From: RGIG3528 sp964653855
GTDB taxonomy: Bacteria > Bacillota > Clostridia > Lachnospirales > Lachnospiraceae
Assembly (NCBI GenBank): GCA_964653855.1
Contig: CAZZFV010000013.1
Coordinates: 1-48,040 of the forward strand
Reading direction: 5' to 3'
DNA: 48,040 nt
The notes beneath the pieces were generated by a model. It was not told the DNA's origin. It saw nothing but the letters and a program-made list of their open reading frames with translations, and made no database searches. Position 1 is the first letter of the stretch, and the number at the start of each line of letters is the position of its first letter. Made by a program: the position numbers and the translations under genes. Shown here one piece after another: positions 33,070-41,346 of the stretch.

Positions 33070-35634
33070 TTGAATATAATCACAAAAATATTCGGGACAC
33101 ACAGCGAAAGAGAATTAAAGCGTCTGATCCCGATTGCGGATAAGGTAATGGCACTTGATTCGGAAATGTCCGCACTTACGGATGAGGAATTAAGGCATAA
33201 AACCATTGAATTCAAACAGCGTCTTGAAGAAGGCGAAACGCTTGACGATATACTTGTCGAAGCATATGCGGTCGTACGTGAAGCCGCAGGCAGAACACTC
33301 GGAATGAAGCACTTTAAGGTACAGATACTCGGCGGTATTATCTTGCACCAGGGACGTATTGCGGAACTCAAAACCGGTGAAGGAAAAACTCTTATGGCAA
33401 CGCTTCCTTCATATCTTAATGCACTTTCGGGAAAAGGCGTGCATGTTGTTACATGTAACGATTACCTCGCTCACCGTGACGCAGAGTGGATGGGACAGGT
33501 GCATCGCTTCCTCGGACTCACCGTCGGCTGTATTTTAAATACGATGACAAACGAGGAAAGACGGGAAGCTTATAATTGCGACATCACATATGCCACAAAC
33601 AACGAGCTCGGATTCGATTACCTTCGCGACAACCGTGTGATTTATAAAGAACAGCTTGTTATGCGCGGACTTCATTATGCGATTATCGACGAAGTCGACT
33701 CGATTTTGATTGATGAAGCGAGAACTCCGCTTATATTGTCCGGTCAAAGCGGAAAATCGACAAAGCTTTACGAGGCGTGCGATATACTTGCGCGTCAGCT
33801 CAAAAAAGGTACCGAAAAGGAACTTTCCAAGATGGACCTTTTGATGGGCGAGGACAACGAGGAAACGGGCGACTTTATCGTCAACGAAAAGGACAAAAAC
33901 GTCAACCTTACCGAGGAAGGCGTAAAGAAGGTTGAGCAGTTCTTCAAGATAGAGAACCTTGCCGATCCCGAAAATCTCGAAATTCAGCACAATATCATCC
34001 TTGCGCTCCGTGCTCACAATCTTATGTTCAGGGACAAGGATTATGTCGTAAAAGACGACGAAGTGCTTATTGTCGATGATTTTACCGGTCGTATTTTGCC
34101 CGGACGCCGTTATGCGGACGGACTTCACCAGGCGATCGAAGCGAAGGAACACGTTAAAGTTAAGCGCGAATCAAAGACGCTTGCGACGATCACGTTCCAA
34201 AACTTCTTCAATAAATATGAAAAGAAAGCCGGCATGACGGGTACGGCAATCACGGAAGAGATGGAATTCCGTGAAATTTACGGAATGGACGTTGTGGAAG
34301 TTCCGACAAACGTTCCCGTAATCCGTAAGGATCTTGACGATGCCGTATACAAAACAAAGCGCGAAAAATTAAACGCAATCGCAAATGCGGTTGAGGAAGC
34401 TCACAAAACGGGTCAGCCCGTGCTTGTGGGTACGGTTACGATAGAGTCGTCCGAAGAAGTGAGCGAGCTTCTCAAAAAGCGGGGAATTCCGCATAAGGTT
34501 TTGAATGCGAAATTCCATGAGCTTGAAGCGGAAATCATTGCGGGTGCCGGTCAGAAGGGGGCCGTTACGATCGCAACAAACATGGCGGGGCGCGGTACCG
34601 ATATCAAGCTCGGCGAAGGCGTTGTCGAACTCGGAGGCTTAAAGATAATAGGTACGGAGCGTCATGAATCGAGACGTATCGACAATCAGCTTCGCGGACG
34701 TGCCGGACGTCAGGGCGATCCCGGTGAATCGAAGTTTTATATTTCGCTTGAAGACGATCTTATGCGTCTTTTCGGTTCCGAAAATCTCATGAAGCTTTTT
34801 AATTCGCTCGGTTTCCCGGACGGAGAAGAACTTCACCACAAGATGCTTTCGAATGCGATTTTCAGAGCGCAGAAGAAGATAGAAAACAACAACTTCGGCA
34901 TCAGAAAGAATTTGCTTGAATATGACCGCGTCAACAACGAACAGCGCGAGATTATTTATGCTGAGCGCTTAAAGGTTTTGAACGGCGAAAACATGAGAAA
35001 TTCCGTTATCAAGATGATTACGGACGTCATAGAAAGCGCCGTCGAAATGTGCATCGGCGAAAACCGTTATCCCGAAGAGTGGGATTTGCACGAGCTTAAC
35101 AACATTCTTCTTCCCATAATTCCGATGGAGCGTATTACCCTCACTCCCGAAGAAATGAAGCATTACACAAAGAAAGAGCTCATGCAAAGCTTAAAGGAAA
35201 AGGCTCTCCGTCTTTATGCCGAAAAGGAAGCCGAATTCCCCGAAAAGGAACAGTTCCGTGAGGTTGAGCGTGTGATTCTTCTTCGTGTGATCGACATGAA
35301 GTGGATGGACCACATCGACGACATGGAGCAGTTGCGTCAGGGCATACATCTTCAGTCTTACGGTCAAAAGAATCCCGTTTCGGAATACAAGATGCAGGGA
35401 TATGACATGTTTGAATCCATGGAGGCCGCAATCAGCGAAGACACGGTTAAGCTTCTCATGCATATCAAGATAGAGCAGAAGGTTGAACGTGAAGAGGTTG
35501 CACGCGTTACCGGTACAAACCGGGACGATTCCTCCGTGCGTCAGCCCGTAAAGAGACAGACAAAGAAGATAATGCCGAACGATCCCTGCCCTTGCGGCTC
35601 GGGCAAAAAATACAAATATTGCTGCGGCAAATAA
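33070..35634 (+). CDS. secA: Preprotein translocase ATPase subunit SecA
   Basis: SecA is the motor that pushes unfolded precursors through SecYEG. I start it at TTG 33070, with CGGAGGG at 33056-33062 and the usual family beginning (NIITKIFGTHSEREL), giving 854 residues; an open frame reaching back to 32962 has no ribosome binding site and no SecA-like sequence. Walker A is TGEGKT with K106, the DEAD-box region reads IIDEVDSILIDEART, and the C-terminus has the zinc-binding SEC-C motif DPCPCGSGKKYKYCCGK. The helical-wing and crosslinking domains are complete. It has its own strong promoter and probably carries prfB, 41 bases downstream, on the same transcript. Confidence 0.97.
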   Translation: MNIITKIFGTHSERELKRLIPIADKVMALDSEMSALTDEELRHKTIEFKQRLEEGETLDDILVEAYAVVREAAGRTLGMKHFKVQILGGIILHQGRIAELKTGEGKTLMATLPSYLNALSGKGVHVVTCNDYLAHRDAEWMGQVHRFLGLTVGCILNTMTNEERREAYNCDITYATNNELGFDYLRDNRVIYKEQLVMRGLHYAIIDEVDSILIDEARTPLILSGQSGKSTKLYEACDILARQLKKGTEKELSKMDLLMGEDNEETGDFIVNEKDKNVNLTEEGVKKVEQFFKIENLADPENLEIQHNIILALRAHNLMFRDKDYVVKDDEVLIVDDFTGRILPGRRYADGLHQAIEAKEHVKVKRESKTLATITFQNFFNKYEKKAGMTGTAITEEMEFREIYGMDVVEVPTNVPVIRKDLDDAVYKTKREKLNAIANAVEEAHKTGQPVLVGTVTIESSEEVSELLKKRGIPHKVLNAKFHELEAEIIAGAGQKGAVTIATNMAGRGTDIKLGEGVVELGGLKIIGTERHESRRIDNQLRGRAGRQGDPGESKFYISLEDDLMRLFGSENLMKLFNSLGFPDGEELHHKMLSNAIFRAQKKIENNNFGIRKNLLEYDRVNNEQREIIYAERLKVLNGENMRNSVIKMITDVIESAVEMCIGENRYPEEWDLHELNNILLPIIPMERITLTPEEMKHYTKKELMQSLKEKALRLYAEKEAEFPEKEQFREVERVILLRVIDMKWMDHIDDMEQLRQGIHLQSYGQKNPVSEYKMQGYDMFESMEAAISEDTVKLLMHIKIEQKVEREEVARVTGTNRDDSSVRQPVKRQTKKIMPNDPCPCGSGKKYKYCCGK

Positions 35635-35675
35635 TTGCTGCGCGAAGATATAATTTTAAAAGGTGGTGACGACTG

Positions 35676-36816
35676 GTGGTAGAGCTTGACCAAATCAAAA
35701 CTCAACTCAATTCTTACAAACAACCCTTAGTCGAAGTGGGGGATTCACTTTGACCTCGCAAATAAGCGTGAGAAAATAGAAGAAATCGAAAACATTATGA
35801 ACGAGCCCGGATTTTGGGACTCGGCGGAAAAATCGCAAAAATACGTAAAGGAACTGAACACTCTTAAAAATATCGTAAACGAGTATAAGGATCTCGAAAC
35901 GGAATTTGACGATGTCAAGGTATATCTTGACATGGGATACGAAACAAACGATCCCGACATTGTTCCCGAATGCCGCGAAGCGCTTGATATATTTGTAAAG
36001 CACCTTGAGACATTAAGGCTTTCTACGCTTCTTTCCGGTGAATACGACAAAGACGATGCAATCCTCACTCTCCATGCGGGAGCGGGCGGCACGGAAAGCT
36101 GCGACTTTGCGGCAATGCTTTGCAGAATGTATATGCGCTGGGCGGAAAAACACGGATTCAAGACGTCGATGATCGATTTCCTTGACGGCGACGAGGCGGG
36201 ATATAAGTCCGTAACAATCGAAATCCGCGGTGAAAACGCATACGGATACTTAAAGAGCGAAAAAGGCGTGCACAGACTTGTGCGCATATCGCCTTTTAAT
36301 GCTGCGGGCAAGCGTCAGACGTCGTTTGTGTCGTGCGATGTTATGCCCGATATCGAGGAAAACATAGACATCGAAATAAACGACAGCGATATAAGAATAG
36401 ACACATATCACTCGAGCGGTGCGGGCGGACAGCATATCAACAAAACATCATCCGCAATCCGTATTACGCACTTCCCAACGGGAATAGTCGTGCAATGCCA
36501 AAACGAGCGTTCGCAATTCCAAAACAAGGATAAGGCCATGCAAATGCTGAAAGCAAAGCTTTATCTCTTGGAAAAAGAAAAGAATGCCGAAAAGACGTCC
36601 GGAATCCGCGGAGAAATACGCGATATCAATTTCGGAAGCCAGATAAGATCTTACGTCCTTCAGCCGTACACAATGGTTAAGGATACAAGAACAAATGCCG
36701 TTTCGGGCAATGCCTTTGCGGTTCTTGACGGAGACCTTGATGTGTTCATAAACGCATATCTCACATGGCTCGCAACGGGCAAAAAGGCGGGAGAGGATTC
36801 GGGAGATCTCGAATAA
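35676..36816 (+). CDS. prfB: Peptide chain release factor 2, with programmed +1 frameshift
   Basis: RF2 ends translation at UAA and UGA. Translation starts at GTG 35676 (AGGTGG at 35661-35666) and reads 25 codons to CTT then an in-frame TGA at 35751-35753; a +1 slip resumes at GAC 35752 and continues to 36816, for 379 residues. After the shift the frame reads DLANKREKIEEIE, joining smoothly to RF2. With this model GGQ falls at residues 250-252, the same numbers as in E. coli, and the UGA/UAA-reading SPF tripeptide is present (RISPFNAAG). A GGGGG stretch (35738-35742) lies before the slip site. The stop is thus regulatory, not a mutation: low RF2 favours the shift. Confidence 0.95.
35738..35753 (+). 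promoter_or_regulatory. prfB programmed frameshift site
   Basis: GGGGG (35738-35742), five bases, then CTT TGA C (35748-35754), the conserved RF2 slip sequence. The usual Shine-Dalgarno-like to CTT spacing in E. coli is three bases; here it is five. Confidence 0.9.
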
Positions 36817-36826
36817 CATAACTTAT

Positions 36827-37031
36827 ATGATACAAGGGTCAAAAGGTTCTGCTTTCGATGCAAAGTTATTTGCAAGAGAAATTTTGACATTTTGAACCGC
36901 CAAAACATGAGTAAGTAGCCGTTTTTCGAAAGAAAAACGAGCGGATTACGAATGTTTGTAGGATTGCGAGAGTGCAACGCTACGCAAGCAATCCGTGTAT
37001 CGTTGAGGTCAAAATACTTTTGACCTCAACA
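36827..37031 (+). repeat. Structured repeat element, copy 2 (before the ribulokinase-like gene)
   Basis: Bases 36827-36909 repeat the 83-bp block at 28218-28300 with one change (T to A in the small hairpin stem). The closing pair TGATACA (36828-36834) with TGTATCG (36996-37002) is kept. A hairpin absent from copy 1, CGTTTTTC-GAAA-GAAAAACG (36920-36939), is inserted, and the last hairpin is GGATTGC / GCAATCC (36961-36967 with 36988-36994) in place of CGGGATTAT / ATAATCCCG. A further 13-bp perfect hairpin (37002-37030) follows. The element starts 10 bases after prfB and ends about 12 bases before the AAGGGG of the next gene. Confidence 0.8.
37002..37030 (+). repeat. Perfect 13-bp inverted repeat in the ribulokinase-like leader
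   Basis: GTTGAGGTCAAAA pairs with TTTTGACCTCAAC around TAC. It is followed by ATCATTATAT, matching the sequence after the inverted module at 5869-5909. No T-run follows, so it is not a terminator. Operator, mRNA stabiliser or element end are possible roles. Confidence 0.65.
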
Positions 37032-37057
37032 TCATTATATAACGAAGGGGTAAAAAC

Positions 37058-38653
37058 ATGGACAACACTATCGCAAAAAAGCAAATCGAAGAGGGAAAAG
37101 CCTATCTCGGAATTGAGCTCGGCTCAACAAGAATCAAGGGCGTGCTCGTGGGAGACGATTTTTCGATACTCGCATCGGGCGCTCATGAGTGGGAAAATAA
37201 GCTTGTTGACGGAATATGGACATATTCGATCGACGACATTTGGAACGGACTTCGCGATTGTTACCGGGATTTAAAAAACGATGTTTCAAAAAAATACGGA
37301 ATTACGCTTCACTCTCTCAAAACAATCGGCATAAGCGCAATGATGCACGGCTATATGCCTTTTGACGAAAAGGGAGAAATTCTCGTGCCTTTCCGTACAT
37401 GGAGAAACACGATTACCGAAAAGGCTGCGGATGAATTGACCGAGCTTTTCGGATTCAATATTCCGCAAAGATGGAGCATTGCGCATTTATATCAGGCAAT
37501 ACTCAACAAAGAGCCTCATGTAAAGGACATAAAATATATTACGACGCTCGAGGGCTATGTTCACTGGAAACTGACCGGCGAAAAGGTGCTCGGTATCGGC
37601 GATTGCGCGGGTATGTTTCCGATCGACGGAAACACAAAGGCTTACAATTCGGTAATGGTTGATAAGTTTAACGCACGCATCAGGGAAAAAGGAATTGACA
37701 TAAAGCTTCTTGATATTATGCCGAGACTTCTTCTTGCGGGTGAAGACGCAGGCGTGCTTACCGCAGAAGGCGCACTGATGCTTGACCCGACGGGTGACTT
37801 AAAACCCGGAATAAAGATGTGTCCTCCCGAAGGCGACGCGGGCACGGGAATGGTTGCGACAAATTCGGTTGCACGCCGCACATGCAATGTTTCCGCCGGC
37901 ACAAGCTGCTTTGCGATGGTGGTTCTCGAAAAGGATTTAGAAAATCTTCACCGTGAAATAGATATGGTTACGACACCCGACGGACTTCCGGTTGCCATGG
38001 TTCATTGCAACAATTGTACATCGGATCTCAATGCCTGGGTAAATATATTCGAAGAAAACTTAAAGCTTTTTGGAGTCAATGTCGACAAAAACACGATTTA
38101 TGAAAAACTTTACACATATGCGATGCAGGGTGACAAGGATTGCGGCGGACTCATGAGCTTCCCTTATTTTTCGGGAGAGCATGTGACACACATGGATTCA
38201 GGTATGCCGATGTTTTTAAGAAAGCCGGATGCGGCATTCAACCTCGCAAACTTTATGAGAACACACCTTATATCTTCACTTGGTGTGCTTAAGCTCGGTA
38301 TGGACATCCTTACAAACGAAGAAAACGTAAAAGTGGATTCCGTTATGGGACACGGCGGACTTTTTAAGACAAAGGGCGTGGGTCAAAAGATACTTGCGGC
38401 TCTCATGAATTCGCCCGTTACATGCATGGAAACCGCGGGTGAAGGCGGTGCCTGGGGTGCGGCTCTTCTTGCTGCGTTTGAAGACATGGGCGCGGGGCTC
38501 ACACTTCCCGAATTCTTAAATCAAAAGGTGTTTAAGGACGTTAAGGAAGTTACGCTTAAGCCCGATTCCGAAGACATTAATGGCGTAAATGAGTTTATGG
38601 AAGAATATAAAAAGCTTCTTCCCGCTGAACGCGAGGCAATAAACGCAAACTGA
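37058..38653 (+). CDS. FGGY-family carbohydrate kinase, probable L-ribulokinase of the clostridial type
   Basis: This 531-residue kinase has the FGGY layout (YLGIELGSTRIKGVLV phosphate loop; GISAMMHGYMPF sugar loop; a catalytic-Asp segment PPEGDAGTGMVATNSV; C-terminal GHGGLFKT adenosine motif) but departs from both XylB and the classical AraB. It lies 95 bases before araD, so phosphorylation of L-ribulose is the most sensible job; clostridia are known to use a nonorthologous ribulokinase (AraK of Clostridium acetobutylicum). The final HGG motif and the extra length support a separate subfamily. AAGGGG precedes the ATG. The leader holds repeat element copy 2. No araA isomerase or arabinose transporter lies in the window. 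Confidence 0.8.
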   Translation: MDNTIAKKQIEEGKAYLGIELGSTRIKGVLVGDDFSILASGAHEWENKLVDGIWTYSIDDIWNGLRDCYRDLKNDVSKKYGITLHSLKTIGISAMMHGYMPFDEKGEILVPFRTWRNTITEKAADELTELFGFNIPQRWSIAHLYQAILNKEPHVKDIKYITTLEGYVHWKLTGEKVLGIGDCAGMFPIDGNTKAYNSVMVDKFNARIREKGIDIKLLDIMPRLLLAGEDAGVLTAEGALMLDPTGDLKPGIKMCPPEGDAGTGMVATNSVARRTCNVSAGTSCFAMVVLEKDLENLHREIDMVTTPDGLPVAMVHCNNCTSDLNAWVNIFEENLKLFGVNVDKNTIYEKLYTYAMQGDKDCGGLMSFPYFSGEHVTHMDSGMPMFLRKPDAAFNLANFMRTHLISSLGVLKLGMDILTNEENVKVDSVMGHGGLFKTKGVGQKILAALMNSPVTCMETAGEGGAWGAALLAAFEDMGAGLTLPEFLNQKVFKDVKEVTLKPDSEDINGVNEFMEEYKKLLPAEREAINAN

Positions 38654-38748
38654 GAAACAGAAGAACTTGTGTTTTAAGTGATATGCGGAAGCTTGGCATA
38701 AATAATGTGCGGTAATCCTGCATAAGCAAAAGAAAAGAGAGTAAAACT

Positions 38749-39444
38749 ATGCTTGAAGAATTAAAGCAAATCGTATACGAACAGAATATGGAGCTTCCCC
38801 GTCACGGACTTGTGACATATACGTGGGGAAACGTAAGCGGAATCGATCGTGCGACGGGACTTGTCGTAATTAAGCCGAGCGGTGTCGATTACGACAAAAT
38901 GAAGGCAGGCGACATGGTTGTTGTGGATCTTGAGGGCAATGTGGTTGAAGGCACGCTTCGTCCGTCATCCGACACACCGACGCATATCGAGCTTTACAAG
39001 GCATTTCCGGAAATCGGCGGTGTCGTTCACACTCATTCGTCGTGGGCAACAAGCTGGGCTGAGGCGGCACGCGGAATTCCGTGCTACGGCACAACCCATG
39101 CGGACTACTTTTACGGAACGATTCCGTGCGTAAGAAATCTCACAAAGGAAGAAATAGAAGAAGCATACGAGAAGAACACGGGCGTTTCGATTGTTGAAGA
39201 ATTTAAGGGAAAAAATCCGATGTATTGTCCGGGATGCGTTTGCGCAAATCACGGACCGTTCACATGGGGAAAAGACCCCAAAGAAGCCGTTCACAACGCA
39301 GTTGTTCTTGAGGAAGTCGCAAAGATGGCTGCGCGTGCGGAGCGTCTTAATCCGAATATAAAGGAAACACCTAAGGCTATGCAAGACAAGCATTTCAACC
39401 GTAAACACGGTCCGAATGCATATTATGGGCAAAAGGGAATTTGA
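38749..39444 (+). CDS. araD: L-ribulose-5-phosphate 4-epimerase
   Basis: AraD interconverts L-ribulose 5-phosphate and D-xylulose 5-phosphate by a retro-aldol reaction. The 231-residue class II aldolase/epimerase has the zinc ligands in VVHTHSSWATSWAEA and in the later NHGPFTWGK histidine, and the acidic residue of the motif THADYFYGTIPC. The length equals E. coli AraD. AGAGAG lies before the ATG. It follows the ribulokinase-like gene and may be cotranscribed. L-fuculose- or ascorbate-pathway aldolases are close relatives, but the GTTHADYF segment is typical of AraD. Confidence 0.92.
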   Translation: MLEELKQIVYEQNMELPRHGLVTYTWGNVSGIDRATGLVVIKPSGVDYDKMKAGDMVVVDLEGNVVEGTLRPSSDTPTHIELYKAFPEIGGVVHTHSSWATSWAEAARGIPCYGTTHADYFYGTIPCVRNLTKEEIEEAYEKNTGVSIVEEFKGKNPMYCPGCVCANHGPFTWGKDPKEAVHNAVVLEEVAKMAARAERLNPNIKETPKAMQDKHFNRKHGPNAYYGQKGI

Positions 39445-39495
39445 TTGTAAGTACTGTTTTGAGGGGAAAACAAAAAAAATAGGGAGTATTTTTAA

Positions 39496-41235
39496 GTGGA
39501 AAGAGGACTTACAAAAAAACGAGCTTTTTTGATGGGAATCGTGACATTATTCATAATGGTTTTGTCATGGTGTTTGATTTGCCAAAGAAGTGTAAAAAAG
39601 CTCGACGAGACAATTATATACAATGACGGCTGGACGCTTTCCTTTAACGGCGAAGTAACGGAAAAAGCGGATATAAGCGAGATTACGTTTAAAACTCATG
39701 CGGGTGACGAGATTATTTTGTCTCATGAAATTTCGGATGAAGTGGGAACGGGATATACGGCGATTCTCCGCACGTTTCTCGCAAGTGTTGTTGCCTATGT
39801 CGACGACGTAAAAATTTATGATTATTCGTCCGAAAAAATCAATACGAATAAGTTTATAGGAAGTGCGGCGCATTTTATTTCGATACCGGAGAAAAGTGCC
39901 GGGAAAACGCTCACAATCCACATAGTCATTCACGAAGATGACGCAATGAGCGACATAAAGCCGGTAAGATTCGAAAAAACGGGCGAAGCGGTCAGAAACT
40001 TTGCATATACCTATGCGGCAATAATGTATATAAATTGCTTCATAATCATATTCGGACTGGTGCTTGTTGCGGCGGGATTTCTCATAACGCATTCGACAGA
40101 TTCTTCGGTATATCTTACGCTTGTGGGCGGATTTACGTTTTTGATCGGAGTATGGTCGAATTGTCAAAGTAGGGTATACGAAATCATTTTTACGAATTAT
40201 ACGGAACACTCGGTTATCGAATATCTCACGCTTTACTGTGCGGGATTTGTGTTCCTTATGTTTATTTTGAAACTCCGCGGAAAACGCAGCGAAAAGAAGT
40301 ATTGTCTTATGTGTGCGGCGGTTGCGATGGTCGGAATATTTATTGCTGTTTCGTCGGTGCTTCATTTTACAAACATAGCGCATTATTCGCAAACGCTTAT
40401 GATATTCCACCTTCTTACGGCGTTGGGACTTGCGGTCATGCTTTATGCGGGACTTTGGAAATATAAGTCAAAAACCGCATCCGACAGGCTTATAAACGTG
40501 GCTCTTATGGTATTGAGTATGTCATGCGTGTTCGACCTTTTGCGATTCAACATGCAAAAGATATTTTTCCCGGGGCAGGATACAATGCTTGAAATCAGCT
40601 TTATTCCGATAGGCGTGATTTTGTTCCTTGTTTATGCGATTGCGGGATATGTGAGCTCTCTTTACGACAAGATCATTACAAACGTCGAAAAGGAAACGCT
40701 CACCCGTCTTGCTTATCACGATACGCTTACGGGACTTTATAACAGGGCAAAAATGCAGGAAACGTTTGATATTTTGGACCGCGATTTAAGCCCCATTGCT
40801 ATAGTAAGCTATGACGTAAACGGCTTAAAGTATGTAAACGACAGCTTCGGGCACGATGCGGGAGATAAGCTCCTCACAACCGTTTCGTCGTCGATAGAGG
40901 AGTGCTTTAACGAAATCGGCACAAACTTCCGACTCAGCGGTGACGAATTCATGACGATAGTAAGCTCGGACGAGATTACCGTTGTGGCCGAGGCGATAAA
41001 CAAATTTGAACACTCGATCAAAGAAAAATCAAATGAGCTTCCCTACAGAGTTTCCGTTTCGTACGGAATTTCGTTTAGGCACGCGCAAGACACCCGCACA
41101 ACGCATGAGGTTTATAAGGAAGCCGACGAAAAAATGTACAAGATGAAAATGAAGAGTGAATTCTCGAGACATGCGATAGAAGAGCATCTTGCACGGATTT
41201 CGGCGGACGACAATCTGAGCGCCGAAGGCGTATAA
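39496..41235 (+). CDS. Membrane-bound diguanylate cyclase (GGDEF domain) with external sensor
   Basis: This 579-residue protein has one N-terminal membrane helix (about 10-30), an extracellular beta-rich domain of about 130 residues, seven or so further membrane helices (about 175-400) and a cytoplasmic GGDEF domain (about 410-565). This order resembles 7TMR-DISM sensors. The active-site loop reads SGDEF at residues 481-485 in place of GGDEF; the metal and catalytic residues are intact, so it can still make cyclic di-GMP, since this loop variant is found in active enzymes. Start is GTG 39496 with AGGGAG at 39481-39486. It lies 51 bases after araD; whether it senses sugars is unknown. Confidence 0.88.
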   Translation: MERGLTKKRAFLMGIVTLFIMVLSWCLICQRSVKKLDETIIYNDGWTLSFNGEVTEKADISEITFKTHAGDEIILSHEISDEVGTGYTAILRTFLASVVAYVDDVKIYDYSSEKINTNKFIGSAAHFISIPEKSAGKTLTIHIVIHEDDAMSDIKPVRFEKTGEAVRNFAYTYAAIMYINCFIIIFGLVLVAAGFLITHSTDSSVYLTLVGGFTFLIGVWSNCQSRVYEIIFTNYTEHSVIEYLTLYCAGFVFLMFILKLRGKRSEKKYCLMCAAVAMVGIFIAVSSVLHFTNIAHYSQTLMIFHLLTALGLAVMLYAGLWKYKSKTASDRLINVALMVLSMSCVFDLLRFNMQKIFFPGQDTMLEISFIPIGVILFLVYAIAGYVSSLYDKIITNVEKETLTRLAYHDTLTGLYNRAKMQETFDILDRDLSPIAIVSYDVNGLKYVNDSFGHDAGDKLLTTVSSSIEECFNEIGTNFRLSGDEFMTIVSSDEITVVAEAINKFEHSIKEKSNELPYRVSVSYGISFRHAQDTRTTHEVYKEADEKMYKMKMKSEFSRHAIEEHLARISADDNLSAEGV

Positions 41236-41293
41236 CGGACGGTTTCAAACGTTAGCCTTGTGCCGGAAGTTTAAGAATAAAATTTAAGAATTA

Positions 41294-41325
41294 AAAAAGC
41301 ACGAATTTTCGGATTCGTGCTTTTT
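41294..41325. terminator. Bidirectional terminator between the diguanylate cyclase gene and uvrA
   Basis: AAAAAGCACGAAT at 41294-41306 pairs with ATTCGTGCTTTTT at 41313-41325 around TTTCGG. The A and T ends give U-runs in both directions. Confidence 0.9.
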
Positions 41326-41346
41326 GTTTTGGAGATGAATTATTGA

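Noticed and set aside
35751..35753. In-frame stop making prfB a pseudogene
   Set aside because: The CTT TGA C context with an upstream G-run is the known RF2 programmed frameshift.
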